Shown in pieces: positions 15,366 to 22,266 of a stretch of DNA of 24,185 nt (position 1 is the first letter of the stretch; each line of letters starts with the position of its first letter). Source of the DNA: RGIG4708 sp045538875 (GTDB lineage Bacteria; Bacillota; Clostridia; UMGS1810); assembly GCA_045538875.1 (NCBI GenBank), contig JAZQEG010000016.1, positions 1 through 24,185 on the forward strand, written 5' to 3'. Under the pieces are notes generated by a model. That model saw nothing but the letters and a program-made list of their open reading frames with translations, was not told where the DNA came from and ran no database searches. Made by a program: the position numbers and the translations under genes.

Positions 15366-16988
15366 TTAATTTTCGCTTAAGTTTATTTCTCTTATCTTTT
15401 TGCGCAGCGGCAACACTGAGCCTGGTGATACCGAAAGCTCATCTATGCCCATTTGCAAAAATCGTTTAGTTACAGTTGTATCTGCGGCAAGCTCACCGCA
15501 TATTCCTACCCATATACCCGCTTTATGACCATTATCTGCAGCCATTTGTATCATACGCATAATAGCCTCGCTGTGTGGCTCATAAAACTCATCGAGGCTG
15601 CTGTTTTGCCTGTCTATTGCAAAGGTGTACTGGCTCAAATCATTTGTGCCTATGCTAAAAAATGACACCTCGTGTGCAAGCTCGGATGACATCATAACAG
15701 CAGCGGGAGTTTCTATCATTATACCCTGCTCAGGAATTTCAAAGGGGATTTTTTCTGCCTTGAGCTCCGCTACCACCTCGCTTACAATAGATTTGATTTT
15801 GCGGACCTCATCAACCGAAGTTATCATGGGATACATAACAGATATGTTGCCGTAAACCGCAGCTCTGAAAAGTGCCCTAAGCTGTGTTTTAAACACCTCA
15901 GGGCGTGTAAGGCAAATGCGTATTGCACGCATACCCATTGCGGGGTTTTCTTCCTTGGGCAAGTCAAAATAATCTGCCTGCTTGTCGGCACCAATGTCGA
16001 GAGTACGTATTATAACCTTTTTGCCACCCATTGTTATAGCCACTGTTTTGTAGGCGGCAAACTGCTCCTCTTCGGTGGGATATATATCTCGCTCCATATA
16101 CAAAAACTCACTGCGAAAAAGTCCTATTCCCTCTGCATCATTTGATATTACATATGCCAAATCCTTGTTGTTGCCGATGTTTGCATACACCTTTACGCGT
16201 ACACCGTCTGCAGTTATATTTTGCTTTCCTTTTAGCTCAGCAAAAAGCTTTTTTTGTTGTTGCTCCTCGCTGTATTTTTGTTTTATTTGTTCCAGTGTTT
16301 TTTGGTCAGGCTGTATGTATACAATGCCTGTTTTGCCGTCTATTGCAGCCATCTGGCCATCAAAGCTGCTCAAATCAACACCTATCACTGCAGGAATATT
16401 CATAGTGCGGGCAAGAATTGATGTGTGAGAATTTATTGAGCCTTTTTCGGTTACAAATGCAATTATTTTGTTTTTATCCAGTTGAACTGTTTCGGAAGGG
16501 GCAAGGTCGTCTGATGCAATAATCATATTGTCATCGTCAAACATACTTGCATTGTTTTTGCCCATAAGCACACCTATAAGCCTCTCAGATATATCCTTTA
16601 CATCTGCTGAGCGCGCCTGCATATACTGGTCGTCCATTGCCTCAAACATTGCACAAAAATTTTCGCAGGTTTGTGCTACAGCATATTCTGCATTTAAGCT
16701 CTGATGAGTTATAATATTTTCGATAGAATTTATATAGTCCTCATCGGACAGCATCATCTGATGAATTTCAAATATTGCTGCTCCTTCCTGCCCAACCTCT
16801 TTGAGCGCCTTTTGATACAATTCACCAAGTTGTTGTATTGTCATTATTTTTGCCTGCATAAATTTTTCTTTTTCTTTACTAATATCGGTTATATGATACC
16901 TGTTTACAATTTGCGTGCTTTTGTTCCAATATCGTATTTTGCCTATTGCTACTCCGCCGTGCACACTTTTTCCTTTTAAAACCTGCAT
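15366..16988 (-). CDS. ptsI: Phosphoenolpyruvate-protein phosphotransferase (PTS enzyme I)
   Basis: 540 residues, slightly short of the usual 570. Enzyme I takes phosphate from phosphoenolpyruvate and passes it to HPr, the first step of sugar uptake by the PTS. The phospho-histidine is His188 in GSINSHTSILART. The PEP-binding barrel has GIGLFRSEFLYMERD, IRTLDIGADKQ, ENPAMGMRAIRICL, the SIGTNDLSQYTFAIDR motif, and the catalytic Cys in WVGICGELA. The gene ends with the family's usual SVSPGSVLPLRKKI. GGAGGG lies 6 bases before ATG 16988. HPr, HPr kinase and sugar permeases are not in the window, so the gene stands alone. A -10-like TATACT lies at 17021-17016 without a clear -35. Confidence 0.95.
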   Translation of the reverse strand: MQVLKGKSVHGGVAIGKIRYWNKSTQIVNRYHITDISKEKEKFMQAKIMTIQQLGELYQKALKEVGQEGAAIFEIHQMMLSDEDYINSIENIITHQSLNAEYAVAQTCENFCAMFEAMDDQYMQARSADVKDISERLIGVLMGKNNASMFDDDNMIIASDDLAPSETVQLDKNKIIAFVTEKGSINSHTSILARTMNIPAVIGVDLSSFDGQMAAIDGKTGIVYIQPDQKTLEQIKQKYSEEQQQKKLFAELKGKQNITADGVRVKVYANIGNNKDLAYVISNDAEGIGLFRSEFLYMERDIYPTEEEQFAAYKTVAITMGGKKVIIRTLDIGADKQADYFDLPKEENPAMGMRAIRICLTRPEVFKTQLRALFRAAVYGNISVMYPMITSVDEVRKIKSIVSEVVAELKAEKIPFEIPEQGIMIETPAAVMMSSELAHEVSFFSIGTNDLSQYTFAIDRQNSSLDEFYEPHSEAIMRMIQMAADNGHKAGIWVGICGELAADTTVTKRFLQMGIDELSVSPGSVLPLRKKIREINLSEN

Positions 16989-17105
16989 TGCCGCCCTCCA
17001 AGTGTTTTTTTGATTAGTATATCAATAATGTGAAAAATTATACGCACATACAATTTAGATAGATTTTAAGTAATATTTTTAAAATTATAAAATACTTCTA
17101 CAAAA

Positions 17106-17137
17106 AATACTAAAATTCAAACACATCTCATATAAAT
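17106..17137 (+). promoter_or_regulatory. Possible sigma-E-like promoter of spoIIID
   Basis: CATATAAA (17129-17136) resembles the sigma-E -10 (CATACANT), and AATACTAA (17106-17113), about 15 bp upstream, is a weak -35 match. spoIIID is a mother-cell sigma-E target in known sporeformers. The call depends on that expectation as much as on the sequence. Confidence 0.35.
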
Positions 17138-17166
17138 TAAATATGATTTATATAGAGGTGAATTGT

Positions 17167-17418
17167 TTGAAGGATTATATTGCAAACCGTGTTATTTTAC
17201 TTGCAAATTATATGATAGATACAAAAGCAACTGTACGGCAAGCAGCTGTAAAGTTTGGAGTATCAAAGTCCACAGTTCACAAGGACATAAGCGACCGCCT
17301 GCCCGAGCTAAACAAAAATCTTGCAATACTGGCAAAGGCAGTGCTTGACGAAAACAAGGCAGAAAGGCATATACGCGGCGGAAGGGCTACTAAGGCTAAA
17401 TACTTAGCCAAAAAATAA
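17167..17418 (+). CDS. spoIIID: Sporulation transcriptional regulator SpoIIID
   Basis: 83 residues. SpoIIID is a small DNA-binding protein that acts in the mother cell during sporulation, switching gene sets between sigma-E and sigma-K. The helix-turn-helix is at about residues 20-42 (TVRQAAVKFGVSKSTVHKDI), and the basic C terminus RHIRGGRATKAKYLAKK is characteristic. TTG at 17167 is chosen: AGAGGTG (17154-17160) lies 6 bases upstream, and the protein then begins MKDYI like known SpoIIID proteins. The in-frame ATG at 17143 has no ribosome binding site and adds eight residues with no counterpart. Monocistronic, followed by a terminator. Its presence marks the organism as an endospore former or a recent descendant of one. 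Confidence 0.95.
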   Translation: MKDYIANRVILLANYMIDTKATVRQAAVKFGVSKSTVHKDISDRLPELNKNLAILAKAVLDENKAERHIRGGRATKAKYLAKK

Positions 17419-17496
17419 CAAACTAAAACCACTTGTAAATTATTAATTTGAGCTGAAGTTTATATATGTATTTAAGATAAATTAATTAATGTTTAT

Positions 17497-17528
17497 GGGA
17501 TTCGCATTTTATAGCGAATCCCTGTTTT
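17497..17528 (+). terminator. Hairpin terminator after spoIIID
   Basis: GGGATTCGC (17497-17505) and GCGAATCCC (17514-17522) form a perfect 9-bp stem with an 8-base loop, followed by TGTTTT. Confidence 0.85.
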
Positions 17529-17620
17529 GTCATTGTTATGACATTTCCTCTAATAATATTGAGGTGTGCCAAAACGATATGAGTTTTTTCATTTAAAAAA
17601 TACACTCAAAAATAAAGCTT

Positions 17621-18610
17621 TTATAGTGATGAAACCATAACAGCCAAAGCCGCTTTAATTACATCAGAGTTAACAGAAAAAGAGCTTGCTTTTGGCGGTG
17701 AAACATAGTCATTTGCGGTTATTCTTCCAAAAGAAAAAAGTCCATATCCAGAGCTTGAATCTCTGCCTGCGCTGCCGCTGATGTTTTCGGTATATATGTT
17801 GAGCAGCAGACGAATTTCATCTGGTGTAAGTAATCTGCCATAGCGCATTAGTCCCTTGCCCTGAAGCAGTGCTACCGCCCCTGTGATAATGGGTGCGGCC
17901 ATTGATGTGCCGCTCAAAACCGCATAGCTGTTATTTAAGTAGGTAGAATATATGTCAATTCCTGCGGCGCATATTTCGGCAGATGTGCCTTTTGAACTAA
18001 ATGATGCAATATGCTTATTTACATCCACAGCAGAAACTGCAACTGTTTCGGCAAAACGCGCGGGATAGCCAATTGTGTTGTCACCGTGCTCACCCTCATT
18101 ACCTGCTGCACATATTATGCTTATGCCGTTTTGATAAAGCCTGTGTATAAGCTGCGTGTAAACTTTGCCACCTGCAGCTGACGAAAATGACATATTTACC
18201 ACATTTACCTTTTTGTCTATCATCCAGTTGATTGCTCTTTCGATAGCGGCAAAATTACTTGTGCCATCCTTTGCAAATGCCTTTGCTACATAAAGGTCTG
18301 CCCTAGGTGCAACACCTATTACGCCTATACCATTTTTTTCGGCAGATATTATGCCGCATATGTGAGTGCCATGGCCGTTGTCATCAGAAAAATCGCCACC
18401 ATTTAGTGTGTTTATACCGTCTTTTACACGATTTTTTAATTCTGTATGGTTATAGTCAACTCCTGTGTCAATTACCCCTACCCTAACATTTTCGCCCATT
18501 GTTTCGCTCCATTCAAGCGGTGCGCCTACCATCTGAACGCCGTAATCTATTACTTCACGAGTGGGATTATACTGAACATCGAGGAGTTTAAAGTCGTTAA
18601 TTTTAAACAT
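17621..18610 (-). CDS. Subtilisin-like serine protease (S8), intracellular type
   Basis: 329 residues. A serine endopeptidase with an intact catalytic triad: Asp48 in GVIDTGVD, His80 in GHGTHICGI, Ser236 in LSGTSMAAP, plus the oxyanion Asn171 in AAGNEG. There is no signal peptide or long pro-domain; only about 40 residues precede the catalytic domain. This matches intracellular subtilisins (Isp) or short sporulation-linked subtilases rather than secreted ones. The C-terminal tail of about 60 residues is unassigned. ATG 18610 has GAGGTG (18624-18619) at 8-base spacing, but this site lies in the arm of a perfect 21-bp hairpin reaching the start codon. The gene faces spoIIID tail to tail, and its substrate is unknown. 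Confidence 0.92.
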   Translation of the reverse strand: MFKINDFKLLDVQYNPTREVIDYGVQMVGAPLEWSETMGENVRVGVIDTGVDYNHTELKNRVKDGINTLNGGDFSDDNGHGTHICGIISAEKNGIGVIGVAPRADLYVAKAFAKDGTSNFAAIERAINWMIDKKVNVVNMSFSSAAGGKVYTQLIHRLYQNGISIICAAGNEGEHGDNTIGYPARFAETVAVSAVDVNKHIASFSSKGTSAEICAAGIDIYSTYLNNSYAVLSGTSMAAPIITGAVALLQGKGLMRYGRLLTPDEIRLLLNIYTENISGSAGRDSSSGYGLFSFGRITANDYVSPPKASSFSVNSDVIKAALAVMVSSL

Positions 18611-18656
18611 AAAAAATACACCTCATATACTTTTAGTATATGAGGTGTATTTTTTA
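18610..18656 (-). promoter_or_regulatory. Perfect 21-bp hairpin covering the subtilase ribosome binding site
   Basis: Arms 18610-18630 and 18636-18656 are exactly complementary, with a 5-base loop. In the minus-strand transcript the 3' arm contains the GAGGTG ribosome binding site and ends on the A of the ATG. As drawn it would mask translation. The run of six U after the stem could also act as a terminator for leftward read-through. CATATACT in the distal arm is sigma-E -10-like, so transcription might instead begin inside the hairpin. Confidence 0.75.
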
Positions 18657-18811
18657 ATGTTGATTTTGTATTTTAAATTTAGTCTCTGTCCTATATGAGT
18701 GTTGATGAACAAAAAATATACAATTTTAAATATAATTATGCATAAATAGAATTGTTACTAACATAAAAAATTACGTTCCTTTACAAGTACATTTTGTGGA
18801 GGAACTATTTT

Positions 18812-20128
18812 ATGACTGGTTTTAATTCTAATTTCAATGATATTCAAAAGCAAATCTCTTTTGCAAATCTTACTGACGAGCAAATTTTGGAGTTGCTATC
18901 CATTTTGCAAACAAAGAGAAGTGAACAATCCAAACTAACAAAGGAAGAAAAGGTCTTTCTTCAATGTTGCAGAGAACGTAGGAGTTATTCTGCAAATAAG
19001 GATTTAGATACTGTTGTTTGTCCTATTTGTGGTTCAATCAAGATTATTAAGAATGGCACAAAAAATGGCAGACAGAGATACAAATGTAAAGACTGTGCAA
19101 GAACTTTTGGGGATACCTTTGGTACTGTTGCTTTTCGCTCCAAATTATCTATTGTAAAGTGGATTGAGTTTATCAAGTTAACTTTACAAGGGGAGAGTTG
19201 CCGTACCATAGCAAAAGAACTTGGTATCAACAAGCAGACAGTATTACACAACAGACATAGGATATGTTCTGTTCTTCATCAGTTTGTGTGCAATCAAGAC
19301 GATTTCAAGAGTTTAGCAGAGAGTGACGAGTATTACTATCCTTTGTCTTTCAAGGACATAAAAGCCCCAATGTTTTTCTTGAATACACTTGGCAGAATGC
19401 CATATACTCATAGAAATTACAAACAAAAACTCGAATATATTGAGAAACAAGGATTTGACAATGCTTTCCTACAATCTCTCATTAAAAATGAAGAACAGGT
19501 TAGAAATGAGTTGCTTAACTACGTCAATGACGATGATTTAAAATCACAAGAAAAGTTCTCCAATGCCCTAAATGGTATGGATACAGAGAAAATTATTCAG
19601 GTCTTGAAGACATTGAATGAACAGCAGAAGAAAAAGAGAGGTATCAGCAATCAGCAAGTATGTAGTTTGTCTTGTGTTGATAGAAATAATAACCATTTCT
19701 TGCAAACTGTTTGTGTTGGCAGAATATGGGCAAGTCATATTGAAAAAACACTTTTACCACACTTTACGGAAGATACTGTTTTGATTACAGACAGCCACAG
19801 AGCATATAAGACGGTAGCAAACAAGCACAAGATACCATTAAAGCAAATTCCAAGCGGAAAGCATACAAGTGGTGGATATAGTCTTGGTCATATCAATGGT
19901 TATCACCACAATATAAGTGATTTTATGTATCTGTATCATGGTGTATCTTCCAAATTTCTTGACTACTACCTTGCACTATTCTATTGGGTTGAGAAGAACA
20001 AGCACAAATCCTATCTTGAACAAGCCTATGATATAATTACTCTGTTATCCAATCAGGCTAAAAAGATACCACTTAACAAGTTTAAGGACAAGCCTATATC
20101 CTTTGACTTAAAAGGTATGTTAAGTTAA
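18812..20128 (+). mobile_element. IS1595-type insertion sequence: transposase gene
   Basis: 438-residue DDE-type transposase of the IS1595/ISXO2-like group. The N-terminal zinc ribbon has CPICG and CKDCARTFG (about residues 70-95), followed by a helix-turn-helix (CRTIAKELGINKQTVLHNR). The catalytic region includes SDEYYYPL, LITDSHRAYK and the family's end motif INGYHHNISDF with HGVSSKFLDYYLALFYW. The frame is intact, so it may be active. ATG 18812 has GGAGG at 18798-18802; the in-frame TTG at 18794 lies before that site and is not used. I could not find convincing terminal inverted repeats or an 8-bp target duplication, so element ends are undefined. Only the coding part is delimited here. 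Confidence 0.88.
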
Positions 20129-20155
20129 CAATTTTGTTGATTTTATCTCTGTAAC

Positions 20156-20184
20156 GTGACAAATGAGCAAAAGTATGATATAAT
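20156..20184 (+). promoter_or_regulatory. Strong promoter in the IS-downstream spacer
   Basis: GTGACA (20156-20161), a 17-bp spacer and TATAAT (20179-20184). No gene starts within 180 bases; the first structure downstream is a terminator hairpin at 20279-20313. Confidence 0.7.
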
Positions 20185-20190
20185 ATAGTC

Positions 20191-20325
20191 ATAGATTGAA
20201 ACTTTTTTCTAATTTATCAGTCTATATAGATAATAAAACAGTTAGACAAATAAGAATTTGACGTTCAATTTTCACTCTACTAATGGTTGATTTCTCCCCT
20301 TTCAACCATTAGTTTGTGTTATTTT
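20191..20325 (+). ncRNA. Candidate small RNA or attenuated leader (unrecognised)
   Basis: About 130 bases run from the predicted start of the 20156 promoter to a terminator, with no credible reading frame. Possible pairing: ATTGAA (20195-20200) with TTCAAT (20264-20269) enclosing GTCTA (20220-20224) with TAGAC (20243-20247), then the terminator stem. I do not recognise a known RNA family. It could equally be an attenuated 5' leader of the HTH gene at 20366. Confidence 0.4.
20279..20325 (+). terminator. Hairpin terminator before the HTH gene
   Basis: ACTAATGGTTGA (20279-20290) and TCAACCATTAGT (20302-20313) form a perfect 12-bp stem with an 11-base loop; TTTGTGTTATTTTT follows. Confidence 0.78.
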
Positions 20326-20338
20326 TCTTAAAAGGTGC

Positions 20339-20344
20339 TACAAT
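20339..20344 (+). promoter_or_regulatory. Extended -10 element for the HTH/zinc-ribbon gene
   Basis: TGC-TACAAT, an extended -10, lies 21 bp upstream of the start codon, with only a weak GTGTTA 17 bp before it. GGAGG at 20355-20359 is the ribosome binding site. Confidence 0.5.
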
Positions 20345-20365
20345 TAAAGTGAAAGGAGGTAGACT

Positions 20366-20974
20366 ATGGACCAAATCAAAATAGGAAAGTTTATTGCCGA
20401 GTGCAGAAAAAAGAAAAATCTTACACAAGCACAGTTGGCAGAAAAATTGAATATAACCGACAGAGCAATATCAAAATGGGAGACAGGCAAAGCAATGCCC
20501 GATTCCGATATTATGCTCGACCTTTGTTATATTCTTGGAATAAATGTAAATGAATTATTATGCGGGGAGATAATTGATATGGAACAAAAGGATGAACAAT
20601 TAAATGAACTGATTTTTCAGATGGCAAAAAATGAGGAAAGATATCATAAACGACTGCTGCATTCCGCATATGTGATTGTCGCAACCAGCCTGGTAGCACT
20701 TATTTGTCTGATGACTTTAATATCACTACTTATCCCCGAATGTGGATTTCAGAACTTTTTGATAATAGTGTCTGTTATACTATTTATAATTCCTTGCATT
20801 ATTGCTCTTAAATTTAAGGTAGAGACAGGGTATTATGAATGTAAGAACTGTCAACATATGTTTGTTCCTAACTATAAAGAGATTGCCTTGTTGATGCAAA
20901 CGCCAACCAGAAGATTGTTGAAGTGTACTAAATGTGGAAAATGGACTTGGTGCAAAAAACTAACCAAGAAATAA
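20366..20974 (+). CDS. XRE-type HTH protein with two membrane segments and a C-terminal zinc ribbon
   Basis: 202 residues. The N-terminal Cro/C1 helix-turn-helix (about 7-62) has LTQAQLAEKLNITDRAISKW and GKAMPDSDIMLDLCYILGI, typical of Firmicute regulators. A charged helix (about 70-95) leads to two hydrophobic segments (about 101-125 and 132-150). The C terminus has two CxxC knuckles, YECKNCQHMF and LKCTKCGKWTWC, consistent with zinc binding. This suggests a membrane-anchored DNA-binding protein with a metal site, possibly sensing metal or redox state at the membrane (inference). No target gene is obvious; the downstream tRNA-dihydrouridine synthase faces it. It sits directly beside the insertion sequence and is probably accessory. 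Start ATG 20366 has GGAGG 6 bases upstream. Confidence 0.85.
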   Translation: MDQIKIGKFIAECRKKKNLTQAQLAEKLNITDRAISKWETGKAMPDSDIMLDLCYILGINVNELLCGEIIDMEQKDEQLNELIFQMAKNEERYHKRLLHSAYVIVATSLVALICLMTLISLLIPECGFQNFLIIVSVILFIIPCIIALKFKVETGYYECKNCQHMFVPNYKEIALLMQTPTRRLLKCTKCGKWTWCKKLTKK

Positions 20975-21010
20975 ATTCCAATTTGTTGAACTAAATAGCA
21001 TATATCCTAT

Positions 21011-21045
21011 AGGAGCAAGGTTGAAATATACCTTGCTCCTTTTTA
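21011..21045 (+). terminator. Hairpin terminator after the HTH/zinc-ribbon gene
   Basis: AGGAGCAAGGT (21011-21021) and ACCTTGCTCCT (21030-21040) form a perfect 11-bp stem, followed by TTTTT. Bases 21046-21184 show nothing beyond A+T-rich spacer. Confidence 0.9.
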
Positions 21046-21184
21046 TTGGGTATTCACCAAAAATGAATAAAAAGGTGATTTATGCATACCAATACTTATC
21101 TAATACAGAGACTAAATTTATTTCAAAAACACTTACAGTCAAATTACTACAATACATCAAACCCACTATACTTTGTGTTAAACA

Positions 21185-22108
21185 TTAATCTATATCAGGC
21201 AAACAGTTTATTGCATTGTTTAATTCTATCAGCCTTCCTGATTTTTTTACTGCCTTTAATACCTTGTTTTCATTAGGGTAATTTTGCATAGCATATATCC
21301 AAATTTCCTTGAGCTTGTGCAGTGTGTACATATCAGAATCAAGCAACTCAAAATACCGTTTTTGGAGCAAATTGGAAAACTTTACAAGCTCGCCCGTTGT
21401 CAGCCTTGCTCCGCCTCTTATCTCTCTGAATATTGCAGGGTTTTTAATTGCTCCCCTGCCTATCATAATACTGTTTAAATTTGGGTAATTGCACACAATT
21501 TTTTGGTAATCCTGTGCACAATATACATTTCCGTTGTAGCATAGCTTTGCTGTGCTATTTATGTAAGCTTTGTCAAAGCTTTGCATATTTGGATTTGTAT
21601 TGTAATATTCCTGCCTGACTCTTGGATGTACAATCAGCTCTGACACAGGATATTTATTGTAAACACCAAGCAAGTCATCAAATTCATCGTGTGAATAAAA
21701 ACCTGTTCTTGTTTTAATCGAAATTTTAGCCTTTGAATTTTTAAATATATAATTTAAAAATTTATCAAGCTTATCGGTATCACAAAGCGCTCCCGCACCT
21801 CTGCCCTTTTTTACAACTGTGCCCGACGGGCAACCCAAGTTGAGATTTACCTCATCATAGCCGTACTCTGCAATTTTTTTGGTAAAATCAACAAAAGCTT
21901 CACCGTTGTTCGCAAGTGCCTGAACCTTTAGTATAACTTTGTTGTTTTGCGGGAGTATATCACGCATATTTTTGATGCTTAATTTTTCGTTTTTGCAAGG
22001 CGTGATAAATGGTGCAAAATAACAGTCGCAGCCTCCAAACATCTCATAGTGTGCATTTCTGTATGTATATGTTGTTATGCCTTCAAGAGGCGCAAAATAA
22101 AGTCTCAT
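21185..22108 (-). CDS. tRNA-dihydrouridine synthase family protein
   Basis: 307 residues. An FMN-dependent enzyme that reduces uridines in the D-loop of tRNA to dihydrouridine. Motifs: FAPLEGITTYTYRN at the start of the TIM barrel, NLNLGCPSGTVVKKGRGAGAL with the catalytic Cys, ISIKTRTGF, HPRVRQEYY (usual HGRT..Q.Y, so a little divergent), CYNGNVY and IMIGRGAIKNPAIF at the FMN phosphate site. ATG 22108 is chosen because the protein then begins MRLYFAPLEG as the family does, and because longer in-frame starts fall on the promoter. GGAACGGAA lies upstream as a weak ribosome binding site. The Dus subgroup, and so the tRNA position modified, cannot be assigned from sequence alone. Confidence 0.92.
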   Translation of the reverse strand: MRLYFAPLEGITTYTYRNAHYEMFGGCDCYFAPFITPCKNEKLSIKNMRDILPQNNKVILKVQALANNGEAFVDFTKKIAEYGYDEVNLNLGCPSGTVVKKGRGAGALCDTDKLDKFLNYIFKNSKAKISIKTRTGFYSHDEFDDLLGVYNKYPVSELIVHPRVRQEYYNTNPNMQSFDKAYINSTAKLCYNGNVYCAQDYQKIVCNYPNLNSIMIGRGAIKNPAIFREIRGGARLTTGELVKFSNLLQKRYFELLDSDMYTLHKLKEIWIYAMQNYPNENKVLKAVKKSGRLIELNNAINCLPDID

Positions 22109-22151
22109 AAAGTATTTCCGTTCCGTATGTGAATTTGTAACCACCTTATAC

Positions 22152-22180
22152 AGTATATCAACAAATGTGGAAAAATTCAA
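22152..22180 (-). promoter_or_regulatory. Promoter of the tRNA-dihydrouridine synthase gene
   Basis: On the minus strand, TTGAAT (22180-22175), a 17-bp spacer and TATACT (22157-22152). The -10 is part of a TATAC-A-GTATA palindrome. Confidence 0.72.
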
Positions 22181-22206
22181 CTATTTTAATTACTGATAAT
22201 CACAAC

Positions 22207-22232
22207 AAAACGGAGCGGTTTAATCCGCTCCG
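22207..22232 (-). terminator. Hairpin terminator of the stalk-domain protein gene
   Basis: CGGAGCGG (22211-22218) and CCGCTCCG (22225-22232) form a perfect 8-bp stem with a 6-base loop; TTTTG follows on the minus strand, 35 bases after the stop codon. Confidence 0.85.
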
Positions 22233-22266
22233 AAAAATATTGTTATCATTAATTTTTTGGTTAAAA

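Noticed and set aside
17598..17608. AAAAAATACAC repeated after the subtilase gene and in its upstream hairpin
   Set aside because: Only 11 bases and A-rich; in this base composition it is likely chance.
21082..21276. Small plus-strand frame of 64 codons with AGGTG before its ATG
   Set aside because: Half of it is antisense to the end of the dihydrouridine synthase gene, there is no promoter, and the protein has no recognisable feature.
22109..22180. Longer N terminus of the dihydrouridine synthase starting at TTG 22180
   Set aside because: That start coincides with the -35 box (22175-22180), and the extra residues precede the family's normal APLEG beginning.
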